Source of the DNA: Kutzneria kofuensis
GTDB taxonomy: Bacteria > Actinomycetota > Actinomycetes > Mycobacteriales > Pseudonocardiaceae
Assembly: GCF_014203355.1 (NCBI RefSeq)
Contig: NZ_JACHIR010000001.1
Span: forward strand, 310,001-374,000
Direction: 5' to 3'
DNA: 64,000 nucleotides
Shown here: positions 37,804 to 49,017 of the stretch, piece by piece
Position numbering within the stretch: position 1 is the stretch's first letter
How the letters are laid out: each line of letters opens with the position of its first letter
Notes under the pieces: model-generated
Seen by the model: the letters and a program-made list of their open reading frames with translations, nothing else
Told to the model about the DNA's origin: nothing
Database searches by the model: none
Translations under genes and position numbers: made by a program

Positions 37804-38526
37804 ATGCCAGCGACCCGCATTCTGGTCCGCCGCACCGAGCGGATCACGCCGCACATGGTCCGAGTGACCTTCGACGGCGAGAACCTCGCCGTCGACAACG
37901 GTTTCACCGACCGCTACGTCAAGTTGCTGTTCCCGATCGACGGCGGCTACCCCGACAACCTCGACGCCCTCCCCCGGGATCAGATGCCGCCCCGCCGCAC
38001 GTACACCATCCGATCCGCCACGGCCACCGAGCTCACGATCGACTTCGTCCACCACGGCGACACCGGCCTCGCGGGGCCGTGGGCGGCCAACGCCAAGCCG
38101 GGCGACGAGCTGTACTTCCTCGGCCCGGGCGGCGCGTACGCCCCGGACCCGGCCGCGGACTGGCACCTGCTGGTCGGCGACGAGAGCGCGCTGCCGGCGA
38201 TCGGCGCCGCGCTGGAACAGCTCCCGGCCGACGCCAAGGTGATCGCGGTGGTCGGCAGCGCGGAGCCGCAGCGGCTGCCGCACGACGTCACCTGGGTCGA
38301 CCCGGCGGACGTCGTCGACACGGTGCGCAAGCTGACCTTCCCGGCCGGCCGCGTGCACGCCTTCGTGCACGGCGAGGCGGGCCTGGTCAAGCAGCTGCGC
38401 GACCACCTGACGGCCGACCGCGGCGTCACCCGCGAACAGCTGTCGATCTCCGGCTACTGGCGCCGCGGCCTGCACGAGGACGCGTTCCAGGCGGAGAAGC
38501 GCGCTACAGCCGCCGCAGCCCGCTGA
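37804..38526 (+). CDS. Siderophore-interacting protein (FAD-dependent ferric-siderophore reductase)
   Basis: A 240-residue SIP-family flavoprotein. The FAD-binding motif is RRTYTIRSATATELTIDFVH (about residues 63-82) and the NAD(P)H domain includes HLLVGDESALPAIGAALEQL. It reduces imported ferric siderophores in the cytoplasm to release iron. An iron box overlaps its promoter. No transporter or siderophore genes adjoin it, so it serves systems coded elsewhere. Its 3' end overlaps the convergent conservon gene by 23 nt. Confidence 0.92.
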   Translation: MPATRILVRRTERITPHMVRVTFDGENLAVDNGFTDRYVKLLFPIDGGYPDNLDALPRDQMPPRRTYTIRSATATELTIDFVHHGDTGLAGPWAANAKPGDELYFLGPGGAYAPDPAADWHLLVGDESALPAIGAALEQLPADAKVIAVVGSAEPQRLPHDVTWVDPADVVDTVRKLTFPAGRVHAFVHGEAGLVKQLRDHLTADRGVTREQLSISGYWRRGLHEDAFQAEKRATAAAAR

Positions 38527-39034
38527 GCACCCGCTCCATCAGCCCCAGGTTGGGCACGCCGTCGCCGGTGCTGTCGGCGGCGTGCACGAAAACCAGCCCC
38601 AGGCTGGCCATGTCGCCGACGAGCACCTTGGACACGCCGAGCGGGATGGACAGCAGCGCGGCGATCTCGGCCACCGACCGGGTCTGCGCGCACAGGTCGG
38701 CGATGGCCCGGTACTCGGCCTGCAGCGGCTCGCTCGTGGTGCTGCCGTGCTCGCTCGTCGAGACCAGGGTCTCGATCTGCAGCGGCACCTCGGACCGTGT
38801 TCGGCCGCCGGTCCAGGCGTAGGCGCGCACGATCGCGGCCGACGACTCTTCCTGCTCGGCGGCCTGCTGGTCGGGCGGCGGCTCGGGCGCCGCCGGCTGC
38901 TGCTCGACGTGCCGGCCGTCACGCTCAGGCCGGCCGCGGCGGCTCCGGCCGCTGCCACCGCTGAGCGTGAAACCGTTGAGCACGTCCGCGAACGTGCTCT
39001 CCGCGGGGTCTTCGCCCCAGTCCTCGGTGCTCAT
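38504..39034 (-). CDS. cvnC: DUF742 conservon protein (CvnC)
   Basis: A 176-residue protein with a variable, proline-rich N-terminal half and the DUF742 domain (VRAYAWTGGRTRSEVPLQIE, then YRAIADLCAQTRSVAEIAAL, SIPLGVSKVLVGDMASLGLV), a winged-helix-like module. In streptomycete conservons CvnC acts with CvnA, CvnB and the GTPase CvnD in a membrane signalling complex. GGTGGAG precedes the ATG at 39034. It is the last gene here; no cvnD follows. Confidence 0.9.
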   Translation of the reverse strand: MSTEDWGEDPAESTFADVLNGFTLSGGSGRSRRGRPERDGRHVEQQPAAPEPPPDQQAAEQEESSAAIVRAYAWTGGRTRSEVPLQIETLVSTSEHGSTTSEPLQAEYRAIADLCAQTRSVAEIAALLSIPLGVSKVLVGDMASLGLVFVHAADSTGDGVPNLGLMERVLSGLRRL

Positions 39035-39042
39035 CTCCACCC

Positions 39043-39486
39043 TCAGACGGGCTGGCTGTCCATGGCCTGCTTGGCGACCTTCAGCTCGGCGCGCAGCTCC
39101 GGTGTGAGCAGCGGACCGACCTGGTCGACGAGGACGGTCATCTCGTAGGCCACCTGGCCGACGTCGCAGTTCGGCGCGGCCAGCACCGCCAGACACGAAC
39201 CATCCATGATCGTCATCAGCAGCATGATGCCACCCTGCATCTCGACGACGGTGCGACGCACCGGTCCCCCGTCGAAACAGCGGGACGCGCCCTGGGTCAG
39301 GCTGACCGCGCCGGCCGCGATCGCCGCGACCTGTTCGGCCCGCTCCGCGGGCAGCCGCGCGGACGAGGTGAGCAGCACCCCGTCCACGGAGACGACGACC
39401 GCGTGCGCGACGCCCGGCACATGCTCGGCGAAGTTGTTGACCAACCAGCCGAACTGGTTCACCTGCCGCGACTGGGGTGCGGTCAT
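39043..39486 (-). CDS. cvnB: Roadblock/LC7 domain protein (CvnB)
   Basis: A 147-residue Roadblock/LC7 protein, related to MglB-type GTPase-activating proteins. Core segments are FGWLVNNFAEHVPGVAHAVV, VSVDGVLLTSSARLPAERAE and QGGIMLLMTIMDGSCLAVLA. Its start overlaps the kinase stop (ATGA). It would normally regulate the CvnD GTPase, which is missing from this locus. Confidence 0.93.
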   Translation of the reverse strand: MTAPQSRQVNQFGWLVNNFAEHVPGVAHAVVVSVDGVLLTSSARLPAERAEQVAAIAAGAVSLTQGASRCFDGGPVRRTVVEMQGGIMLLMTIMDGSCLAVLAAPNCDVGQVAYEMTVLVDQVGPLLTPELRAELKVAKQAMDSQPV

Positions 39487-42353
39487 GGGCTCTCCTGCCC
39501 CCGTTCGTTCTCACTCGACGCTGCTGCACCAGTGTGGTCCTGACGGATACCAGACTGGTAACTGGCAAGGAACCCGCGTGTCCGGTTGGGATCGCGGTGC
39601 GCGGCACCGGCCGCGGGACCGGCCGCCGGCGCGCCCGTGGCCGGGAACAGCCCCGCCTTGGGCACGCGTTTGGGCAGGCCAGCCCCGTTCTGGTTGCCCT
39701 GGGGACGAGGCTGCGGCGCGGGTGGCGCCGCCGGTTGCTCGGTCGGCCAGGCCGGCTCCGGCGTCGCCGTCGGGGCCGGATCGGGCGCGGTCGCGCCCGA
39801 CGGGTTCACCTGAACGGGGGATCCGTTTTCCGGTCCCTCGGACATGTGCTCGAACCAAGCGTAGCTGGTGGGCTCCAGCGAAACCTCCGGTCGTAGGACG
39901 GATTCTGAGTCCTGACGCGTCGGCGGATCCGCGTTGGGGGGCGTGTTGGCCATGAACCAGCCCGACGCGGCGGGGGCGGGCGGCTGCACCGCGGGCGGCG
40001 GGCTGAACGTCCGCCGCGGCAGATCGCCGGCGGGCGCCGGCGTGGAGCCGGTCTGCAGCGTCGGCGGCTCGACGGGGTCGACGGGCCGCCGCGGCCCCTT
40101 GCGGGTGGGCAGCGGCGTCGGCGACGGGTCGATCGCCTTCACCACGTTCGGCGGGGTGTCGGGCACGACGGGCGTGTTCCGCTGCGGCGGGTCCCACGGC
40201 TCGTCCTCGACGTTGTCGGTCGGCCAGACGACCTCGTCCTCGATGCGGTTCAGGCGACGCGTGTCGTCGGGCACGAGGCGCGGCGCCGGGGCGTTGCCGG
40301 TCAGCGGCGCCGGGCCGTTCCCGTTCAGCGCGGCCTCGGGCGGCACGCCCGGCTTGGCCAGCGGCCGTTCCCGGTCGCCGCTGCCGCGGACGACCAGCTC
40401 GGCCGGCACGGTGACCACCGCGGCCAGGCCGTCGCCGCCCTGGCGCTGCTCGAACTGGACGCGGAAGGAGTGCCGGCTGGCCAGCCGGCCGACCACGAAC
40501 AGACCCATCTGGCGGGACACCGGCACCTCGACCGCGGCGCCGGCGGAGACGCGCTTGTTGGCCTCGGACAGTTCGGTGTCGCCCATGCCGATGCCCTGGT
40601 CGACGACCTGGATGGTGATGTCGCCGTTGGGTTCGCGGTGGCTGTCGACGGTGACCTGGGTGTCCGGCCGGGAGAACGCGGTGGCGTTGTCCAGCAGCTC
40701 CGCGATCAGGCGCACGAGGTCGCCGGCGGCGTAGCCGACGACGGTCGCGGTCGGCGCGGAGCGGACGACCGCGCGCTGGTAGTGCTCGATCTCGGAGACG
40801 GCGGCGCGCAGCACGTCGCCCAGCGGCAGCGGCTTGGTGAACCGGCGGGACAGGTCGAGACCCGAGAGAACCATCAGGTTCTCGTTGTTGCGCCGCATGC
40901 GGGTGGCCAGGTGGTCCAGCTTGAACAGGTTGGCCAGCTGCTCGGGGTTCTCCTCGTGCCGCTCCAGCTGCTCCATCAGCCGCAGCTGCCGTTCCACCAG
41001 GCCCTGGCTGCGGCGGGACAGGTTGACGAAGATGTTGCCCAGGTTGCTGCGCAGGCTGGCCTGCTCGGCCGCGGACTTGACGGCCTGCCCGTGCACCTCG
41101 TCGAAGGCCCGGGCCACCTGGCCGAACTCCTCGGTGGTGTACACCGGCACGGGATCGATCGTGACGTCCTCGCCGCGGCCCTCGCGGATCTTGGCCACGG
41201 CCTCCGGCAGCCGGCGGGACGCGACGTCGAGGGCGGTGCGGCGGAGCACGCCGAGCGAACCCAGCAGGTAGCGGCCGACGACGAGGCCGATGCCGCCGGC
41301 CAGCAACACGGTCACGACCAGCACCACGGACTCGAGGCCGGCCCGGTCGCTGCTGGACTCCTGCAGGTCGGTGGCGGTGTTGCGGACCTGCGCCGCGATG
41401 CCGTTGGCGACCTTCTCCACCAGCGCGACGGTGGCGTCCGAGGTCCGGTTCCACTCGTCCTGCGGGATGGTCAGCCCGCTCGGCGGCGGCGCGCTGTGCA
41501 CGCCGGTGGTCTTCTTGGCCGAGCCCTGCGCCGGGGCGGCCTGCCCGATCGGCTGGGTGGCGGCGAAGTCGAGCAGCTGCCGCCGGGTGCCGACGTCGAC
41601 GCCGGCCACCGTCTGCTGGTACGCCTGCTGCCATTCGGGCGAGGCGACCGCCTGGAAGTTGGCGACGTTGTCGTCGAACCGGGTCTCGGAGGCGGCCAGC
41701 ATCTTGGCCTCGGCGTCCACCAGGTGGCCGCGGGTGATGCCGACGAGCACGACGGCCTGCTCCAGCCGGATCTGCTCCTGCGCGCCCTCCAGGTCCAGCA
41801 GCGCGGTGGCCGGGCTGGACAGCGACGGGTCGCCGAGCTGCACCACCAGCGCCTGGTCGAAGTTCAGCGCGGTGCCGATGATCTGGGTGTACGCCGAGAC
41901 GGCGTCGGTGTCGTTGTCCTGGGACTGCTCGACCGGGCGGCGGATGGCCGGCAGCTGGCCGAGCGACAGCTCCAGGTCGTTGAACCAGGCCGAGGCGGCC
42001 GGGGACAGGCCGGCCGTGCGGTGCGCGGTGTCGGCGAGCTTGCTCGCCGCGTCGTCCACGACCTTGGCCTGCGCGTGGTACGTGGTCACGCCCTGGGTGG
42101 GCACCTGGGCGGCCAGCGTGCGCTCGCGCTGCAGCTGCGAGGTCAGCGGCGTGATCGCGTCACGCAGCGCGATGACCCGCTGCACGGTGGTGTAGGTGTC
42201 GGCCTGCCGGATCTCGCTGCGCACCTGGAGGAAGCCGAGTGTCACGGCGACCACGACCGGGACCACCAGCACCGCGGCCAGCTTGACCAGCACCGGCCAG
42301 TTGCGCCACCGGGCGACCGTGTGCCACCACGGACCCGGGCTGGGCTGAACCAC
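39483..42353 (-). CDS. cvnA: Conservon sensor kinase (CvnA)
   Basis: A 956-residue membrane sensor kinase. TM1 is near residues 22-42; an extracellular nitrate/nitrite-sensing (NIT) type four-helix domain runs to about 320; TM2 follows (ESVVLVVTVLLAGGIGLVVG), then a HAMP linker, an atypical phosphoacceptor region (KLDHLATRMRRNNENLMVLS) and a HATPase_c domain (DLVRLIAELLDNATAFSRPD, VDQGIGMGDTELSEAN). The last 300 residues are proline-rich and disordered. The GTG at 42353 has GGAAGGA upstream. It is divergent from the DUF485/symporter operon. Confidence 0.9.
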   Translation of the reverse strand: MVQPSPGPWWHTVARWRNWPVLVKLAAVLVVPVVVAVTLGFLQVRSEIRQADTYTTVQRVIALRDAITPLTSQLQRERTLAAQVPTQGVTTYHAQAKVVDDAASKLADTAHRTAGLSPAASAWFNDLELSLGQLPAIRRPVEQSQDNDTDAVSAYTQIIGTALNFDQALVVQLGDPSLSSPATALLDLEGAQEQIRLEQAVVLVGITRGHLVDAEAKMLAASETRFDDNVANFQAVASPEWQQAYQQTVAGVDVGTRRQLLDFAATQPIGQAAPAQGSAKKTTGVHSAPPPSGLTIPQDEWNRTSDATVALVEKVANGIAAQVRNTATDLQESSSDRAGLESVVLVVTVLLAGGIGLVVGRYLLGSLGVLRRTALDVASRRLPEAVAKIREGRGEDVTIDPVPVYTTEEFGQVARAFDEVHGQAVKSAAEQASLRSNLGNIFVNLSRRSQGLVERQLRLMEQLERHEENPEQLANLFKLDHLATRMRRNNENLMVLSGLDLSRRFTKPLPLGDVLRAAVSEIEHYQRAVVRSAPTATVVGYAAGDLVRLIAELLDNATAFSRPDTQVTVDSHREPNGDITIQVVDQGIGMGDTELSEANKRVSAGAAVEVPVSRQMGLFVVGRLASRHSFRVQFEQRQGGDGLAAVVTVPAELVVRGSGDRERPLAKPGVPPEAALNGNGPAPLTGNAPAPRLVPDDTRRLNRIEDEVVWPTDNVEDEPWDPPQRNTPVVPDTPPNVVKAIDPSPTPLPTRKGPRRPVDPVEPPTLQTGSTPAPAGDLPRRTFSPPPAVQPPAPAASGWFMANTPPNADPPTRQDSESVLRPEVSLEPTSYAWFEHMSEGPENGSPVQVNPSGATAPDPAPTATPEPAWPTEQPAAPPAPQPRPQGNQNGAGLPKRVPKAGLFPATGAPAAGPAAGAAHRDPNRTRGFLASYQSGIRQDHTGAAASSENERGQESP

Positions 42354-42659
42354 GATGCGTCCTTCCTCGTTTTCTCGGGGCGCGGCAGTCGCACCGCGGT
42401 CGTCCGGCTTCCCCTTGTTCGGTTGTCTGCCGAGACGGGAAACGTGTTACGGACTTCTGGCCGCTGCTGGGGTGTACTCCAGCGCGAATTCCGCTGTCAA
42501 GGCCGACACGTCCGCGGGAGCCATTACCGCGCACAGGAATGGGCCGGCCACCCCTTGTCACTACCCCGGTCGGCGGCGGGTCCGGCCTGCGGTTGACTCC
42601 GATCACACCCCCGTTACAGTTGGCCGTCTTCATCCGTGTCGGCTCGTCCTGGAGGACAG
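42354..42659. other. Divergent intergenic region, cvnA and symporter operon
   Basis: A 306-bp non-coding gap that carries the cvnA promoter on the left and a clear sigma-70-type promoter for the symporter operon on the right (described separately). Nothing else is recognised in it. Confidence 0.6.
42593..42620 (+). promoter_or_regulatory. Sigma-70-type promoter of the DUF485-symporter operon
   Basis: TTGACT (42593-42598) and TACAGT (42615-42620) with a 16-bp spacer, about 40 bp before the first start codon. Confidence 0.6.
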
Positions 42660-43055
42660 GTGACCACAGCGTCGACGACGGGTCGGCACGCGGCAGTCGA
42701 ACCGGACCAGCCGGTGTTCGGCGGGCGGCCGTCCACCGGCCCGCAGCGTCCGGACTTCGGGGCCATCCAGGACAGCGCGGAGTTCACCGAGCTGCGTCGG
42801 CGGCTGCGCCGCTTCATCTTCCCGATGACGGCCCTGTTCCTCGTCTGGTACCTCACCTACGTGCTGCTGTCGGCCTACGCCCACGAGTTCATGGCCACGC
42901 CGGTGTTCGGCCTGGTGAACGTCGGCCTGCTGCTCGGCCTCGGCCAGTTCGTCTCGACGGTGCTGATCACGTTGGCGTACAACAGGTTCGCCCGCCGGCG
43001 CATCGACCCGCAGGTGGCCCTGATCCGCGCGCAGGCCGGGGTGGGAACGAAGTGA
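42660..43055 (+). CDS. DUF485 membrane protein, partner of the symporter
   Basis: A 131-residue protein with a soluble N-terminus and two transmembrane helices (FIFPMTALFLVWYLTYVLLS, FGLVNVGLLLGLGQFVSTVL), the YjcH/DUF485 family that regularly precedes ActP-type transporters. GGAGG sits ahead of the GTG at 42660. The stop overlaps the next start (GTGA). Confidence 0.9.
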   Translation: MTTASTTGRHAAVEPDQPVFGGRPSTGPQRPDFGAIQDSAEFTELRRRLRRFIFPMTALFLVWYLTYVLLSAYAHEFMATPVFGLVNVGLLLGLGQFVSTVLITLAYNRFARRRIDPQVALIRAQAGVGTK

Positions 43056-44638
43056 AGGTGCTCGCCGACGGGACCGCGACCGGGAACCCGCTGATCAACC
43101 TCAGCGTCTTCGTGCTGTTCGCGGCCGTGACGCTCTACATCGTCTACCGCGTCAGCAACGGCAACGCGACGACGTCGGACTACTACGCGGCCGGCGGCGC
43201 CTTCACCGGGGCCCAGAACGGCATCGCGCTGTCCGGTGACTTCCTGTCCGCCGCGTCGTTCCTGGGCATCGCCGGCGGCATCGCGGTGCACGGCTACGAC
43301 GGCTTCCTGTACTCGGTGGGCTGGGTGGTGGCCTGGCTGGTCGGCCTGCTGCTGATCGGCGAGATGCTGCGCAACACCGGCCGGTTCACCATGGGCGACG
43401 TGGTGGCGTTCCGGATGCGGCAGCGTCCGGTGCGCGCCGCCGCGGCGATCTCCACGCTCGTCATCTCGTTCTTCTACATGCTGGCCCAGATGGCCGGCGC
43501 CGGCGGCCTGGTGGCGCTGCTGCTCAACGTCACCGACCGGGCCGGGCAGTCGCTGGTGATCGTCGTCGTCGGCGCGATCATGATCTTCTACGTGCTGGTC
43601 GGCGGCATGAAGGGCACCACATGGGTGCAGATCATCAAGGCCGTGCTCCTGCTGCTGTGCGTGACCCTGATCAGCGTGTTCATGCTGGGCAAGTTCGGCT
43701 TCGACTTCTCGGCGATCCTGGACCGGGCCACCCAGAACAACAAGCTCGGCACCGCGATCCTCGGGCCGGGCGCGCAGTACGGCCGCAACGAGCTGGACTT
43801 CGTGTCCCTGGCGCTGGCGCTGGTGCTGGGCATCTGCAGCCTGCCGCACGTGCTGATGCGGTTCTACACGGTGCCGGACGCCAAGCAGGCGCGGCGCTCG
43901 GTGGTGTGGGCGATCTGGACGATGTTCGTGTTCTACCTGTGCACGCTCGTCGTCGGCTACGGCTCGGCCGCGCTGGTCGGCTCCGACGCCATCCTGCACG
44001 CGCCCGGCGGCGAGAACTCGGCCGCGCCGCTGCTGGCGTTCCGGGTCGGCGGGGCCGTGCTGCTGGGCGTGGTGTCGGCGGTCGCGTTCGCCACCATTCT
44101 CGCCGTCGTCGCCGGCCTGACGCTGGCGGCGTCGGCCTCGTTCGCGCACGACGTCTACGCCAACATCATCAAGCACGGCAAGGCCGACCCGCGCCGTGAG
44201 GTCCGGGTGGCCCGGCAGACCGCCGTCGCCGTCGGCGCGCTGGCGATCATCGGCGGCATCGCCGCCAACGGCCAGAACGTCGCCTTCCTGGTGGCGCTGG
44301 CGCTGGCGCTGGCCGCGTCGGCGAACCTGTCGACCATCCTGTTCGCGCTGTTCTGGAAGCGGTTCAACACCACCGGAACGCTGTTCAGCATGTACGGCGG
44401 CCTGGGCTCGTGCCTGGTGCTGATCATCTTCTCGCCGGTGATGTCCGGGGCGTCGACCTCGCTGATCGCCGGCGCCGACTTCCACTGGTTCCCGCTGAGC
44501 AACCCCGGCATCGTGTCGATCCCGTTCTCCTTCCTGTGCGGCGTGGTCGGCACGTACGTCGGCGGCCGCAAGGGCGACCCCGACAAGCAGGCGGAGATGG
44601 AGGTCCGGGCGCTGACCGGCATCGGCGCCAGGATCTGA
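43052..44638 (+). CDS. actP: Sodium:solute symporter, cation/acetate type
   Basis: A 528-residue transporter of the SSS family with about 13 helices. Family marks are SDYYAAGGAFTGAQNGIALS with GDFLSAASFLGIAGGIAVHG, and the LSTILFALFWKRFNTTGTLF region. It probably imports acetate or another short monocarboxylate with Na+ or H+. It is coupled to the DUF485 gene by a 4-nt overlap and ends 4 bp before the convergent membrane gene. Confidence 0.9.
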   Translation: MKVLADGTATGNPLINLSVFVLFAAVTLYIVYRVSNGNATTSDYYAAGGAFTGAQNGIALSGDFLSAASFLGIAGGIAVHGYDGFLYSVGWVVAWLVGLLLIGEMLRNTGRFTMGDVVAFRMRQRPVRAAAAISTLVISFFYMLAQMAGAGGLVALLLNVTDRAGQSLVIVVVGAIMIFYVLVGGMKGTTWVQIIKAVLLLLCVTLISVFMLGKFGFDFSAILDRATQNNKLGTAILGPGAQYGRNELDFVSLALALVLGICSLPHVLMRFYTVPDAKQARRSVVWAIWTMFVFYLCTLVVGYGSAALVGSDAILHAPGGENSAAPLLAFRVGGAVLLGVVSAVAFATILAVVAGLTLAASASFAHDVYANIIKHGKADPRREVRVARQTAVAVGALAIIGGIAANGQNVAFLVALALALAASANLSTILFALFWKRFNTTGTLFSMYGGLGSCLVLIIFSPVMSGASTSLIAGADFHWFPLSNPGIVSIPFSFLCGVVGTYVGGRKGDPDKQAEMEVRALTGIGARI

Positions 44639-44642
44639 CCGG

Positions 44643-45573
44643 TCAGCGGCCGGCGGCCACCAGCAGGGCGACGACGGAGACCAGCAGGCTGATCCAGGAG
44701 GCCAGCGGGAGCACGAAGTCCTTGACCACCTCCCAGCCCGCGGTTGCGCATCGGGTCGAGGTAGAGGATGTCGCGGTCGCCGCTGCCGTCGGGCCGGCGC
44801 GGAATCATGTCGTACCTCGCGCGGACGGCCGGAATCAGGTCCTCCCGCCGGGCGACGACCACGATCACGACGTCGTAGAGGAAGCTGAACAACGCCTCTC
44901 CACCGCTGCCCGGCCGCTCGTCCACCTCGATGTCGAGCAGGGGCCGGGTCAGTCGCAGCGCGCGGTCGGCCACGGCCGGCGGCGACACCCAGGTCCACCG
45001 CCTGCGTTGCAGTGAGAGGAACAGCCCGCGGGCCGCCAGCCCGATGACGTTCTGGGTGACGACCACGTGGTATCCGGTCGCGAACGCCAACCCGGCCGCG
45101 CGGAAGAACCGGTGTCGGGCGATCCGCTCGGTTCCCCGCATCCGGTACCACGTTCCCGGCGTCCTCACCCGGGTGTGGATGTTGAGTCCCAGCAGCACGG
45201 CGAAAAGCACGCCGACCACCGCCCACCAGACCCATGATCCCGGTCCCTCGCCCAGATAGGCCGCAACGGCCTCCTGGAGGCTGTTGCTCACCACGGCCTC
45301 CACGACCAGCGGCGCGACACCGAACACGAGGGCAACTGCCGCCACCGACACCTTTTCCGCCGACTGCCGGTCACGAAGCATGCGGTATTCGTTGAGCCGC
45401 CACTGAAGCGAGAAATCCTGCTCCGACACGCCGTACAGCTCCAGCCTCGTTCGCATGGTCTCCAGGTCGACGTGCGGATACCGGCCGAAGAACCAGGGCA
45501 TCGTCGTCGGCGCGACCAGTGGAATCGAGGCGCCGTCGCCCGGCGCGCGAGGACGATCGACGTCTTCGGCCAT
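44643..45573 (-). pseudogene. Membrane protein of unknown function, C-terminal frameshift
   Basis: A roughly 310-residue protein with a soluble N-terminus (PWFFGRYPHVDLETMRTRLE), two central hydrophobic helices (VSVAAVALVFGVAPLVVEAV, WAVVGVLFAVLLGLNIHTRV) and a DUF-like C-terminal domain. The frame is lost after DPMRNRG: one extra base near 44736 moves the expected ending, WEVVKDFVLPLASWISLLVS and the stop at 44643, into another frame. Without repair the frame reads on to 44155 through the symporter gene. It is a recent mutation or a sequence error. I do not recognise the family. Confidence 0.7.
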
Positions 45574-45761
45574 CCGGTCAGGCTAGGGCCGATCCGCCGA
45601 GCTGCCGCGCAGGATCGCCACACCGTCGCCGATGCGGACCAAGGGACCGGAACCCTCGCCGACACGGCCCGCGCTGTCGGATTTCGACAATATCGACGAC
45701 CGGGCCCGCCCTCACTCGATCGGCCCTCGATGGTCAACCAAGCGTTTGCTAGGTTTCCAGC

Positions 45762-46835
45762 ATGATAGCCACGGTTGTCTGGGGCACAGGCAACATCGGC
45801 CGCGCGGCCATCCGTGCCGTCGAGGCCCATCCGGCGCTGAAACTCACCGCGGTCCTCGTGCACGACCCGGACAAGGTCGGCCGCGACGCCGGCGAGCTGG
45901 CCGGGCTCGACGTCGAGCTGGGCGTGGCCGCGACCGACGACGTCGACGCGGTGCTGGCCGCCAACCCGAGGGCCGTGGTGTACGCGGCCTCCGGCGACGT
46001 CCGCGGCCTCGAGGCGCTCGCGGACATCGTCAGGGCGGTCGGATCCGGGGCCGTTGTCGTCTCCCCCTCGCTGTACCCGCTCTACGACCACCGCAACGCG
46101 CCGGCGGAACTGCGCGACCCGGTGCTGGCCGCGATCGCCGCCGGCGGCGGCTCGCTGTTCGTCTCCGGCGTCGACCCGGGCTGGGGCAACGACGTGCTGC
46201 CGCTGCTGATCAGCGGCCTCGGCAGCACCATCGACGCGATCCGCTGCCAGGAGATCTTCGACTACTCCACCTACGAGCAGCCCGACTCCGTCCGCTACCT
46301 GGTCGGAATGGGGCAGCCGATGGACTACCAGGCGCCGATGCTGATCGCGACGGTGCCGACGATGGTGTGGGGCGGCCAGGTCCGGATGATCGCCCGGGCG
46401 CTCGGCGTCGAACTGGACGAGATCCGCGAGACCATGGACCGCCGCCCGCTGGAGACCACCGTGACCACCCGGACCATGGGCGAGTTCGAGGCCGGCACCC
46501 AGGGCGCGGTGCGGTTCGAGGTGCAGGGCATCGTCAACGGCGAGGCCCGGATCGTCATCGAGCACGTCACCCGCATCCACCCCTCGTGCGCCCCGGACTG
46601 GCCGATGCCGCCCAGCGGCGACGGGGCGCACCGCGTGATCATCGAGGGGCGGCCGCGCATCGAGGTCACCGTCGAGGCGACCGACGAGAGCGAGAACCGC
46701 TCGGCCGGCGGCAACGCCACCGCGGTGGGCCGGCTGGTCAACGCCATCGACTGGCTCGCCGACGCCGAGCCGGGCCTGTACGACGCGCTCGACGTGCCGC
46801 TGCGGCCGGCCATCGGCAAGCTGAACCGCCCCTGA
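45762..46835 (+). CDS. Dihydrodipicolinate reductase-like NAD(P)-dependent amine dehydrogenase
   Basis: A 357-residue Rossmann protein with the nucleotide motif VVWGTGNIGRAAIRAV (about residues 5-20). It resembles 2,4-diaminopentanoate dehydrogenase and the many actinobacterial proteins annotated as dihydrodipicolinate reductases, and it is longer than true DapB. SGVDPGWGNDVLPLL and VRYLVGMGQPMDYQ are conserved in that group. The gene 22 bp downstream encodes an AhpD-like protein, probably in the same transcript. The substrate is not established. Confidence 0.8.
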   Translation: MIATVVWGTGNIGRAAIRAVEAHPALKLTAVLVHDPDKVGRDAGELAGLDVELGVAATDDVDAVLAANPRAVVYAASGDVRGLEALADIVRAVGSGAVVVSPSLYPLYDHRNAPAELRDPVLAAIAAGGGSLFVSGVDPGWGNDVLPLLISGLGSTIDAIRCQEIFDYSTYEQPDSVRYLVGMGQPMDYQAPMLIATVPTMVWGGQVRMIARALGVELDEIRETMDRRPLETTVTTRTMGEFEAGTQGAVRFEVQGIVNGEARIVIEHVTRIHPSCAPDWPMPPSGDGAHRVIIEGRPRIEVTVEATDESENRSAGGNATAVGRLVNAIDWLADAEPGLYDALDVPLRPAIGKLNRP

Positions 46836-46857
46836 CCGCCGGCGAAAGGACATCGCG

Positions 46858-47337
46858 ATGAACATCGACATCCCGCCGGGCAAGGACGCGATCGGCTACG
46901 TGTGGGGCGAGATGGTCCCCGGCATCGGGACGGCGGCCGCGAACTTCTCGCTGGCGGTGTACCAGCACAGCACGTTGGGGCTGCGGGAGTTCGAGGCGGC
47001 GCGCCTGCGGATCGCCCAGATCAACGGGTGCCTGTTCTGCCTGGACTGGCGGACCGAGCGGGACGGGCAGAAGGTCGAGGAGGAGTTCCTCGACGCGGTG
47101 GCCGACTGGCGCACCACCGAGGCGTTCGACGACCGCGCCCGGCTGGCCGCCGAGTACGCCGAGCGGTACGCCCTGGACCACCACAACATCGACGACGAGT
47201 TCTGGACGCGGATGTCCGCGCACTACAGCCAGCGGGAGATCGTGGAGCTGAGCATGAGCATCGGTTCCTGGCTGGCGTTCGGGCGGCTCAACCACGTGCT
47301 GGGCATCGACACCGTGTGCGTGCTGCCGGGGCACTGA
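46858..47337 (+). CDS. Carboxymuconolactone decarboxylase/AhpD-like protein
   Basis: A 159-residue all-helical protein with the AhpD-type redox motif CxxC at Cys58-Cys61 (INGCLFCLDWRTERDGQKVE) and a conserved His in the following helix. Members act as alkylhydroperoxidase-type thiol reductases or lactone decarboxylases. A ribosome site (GAAAGGA) lies ahead of the ATG. It is co-transcribed with the amine-dehydrogenase-like gene and convergent with the cholesterol oxidase gene. Confidence 0.85.
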   Translation: MNIDIPPGKDAIGYVWGEMVPGIGTAAANFSLAVYQHSTLGLREFEAARLRIAQINGCLFCLDWRTERDGQKVEEEFLDAVADWRTTEAFDDRARLAAEYAERYALDHHNIDDEFWTRMSAHYSQREIVELSMSIGSWLAFGRLNHVLGIDTVCVLPGH

Positions 47338-47357
47338 CGTGACCCCGGCGGCCGCGG

Positions 47358-49016
<1,659 letters not shown>

Positions 49017-49017
49017 T

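Noticed and set aside
42875-45235. Long minus-strand frame across the symporter
   Set aside because: Shadow of actP; its apparent protein is rich in His/Asp/Arg repeats typical of reverse-frame GC-rich coding DNA.
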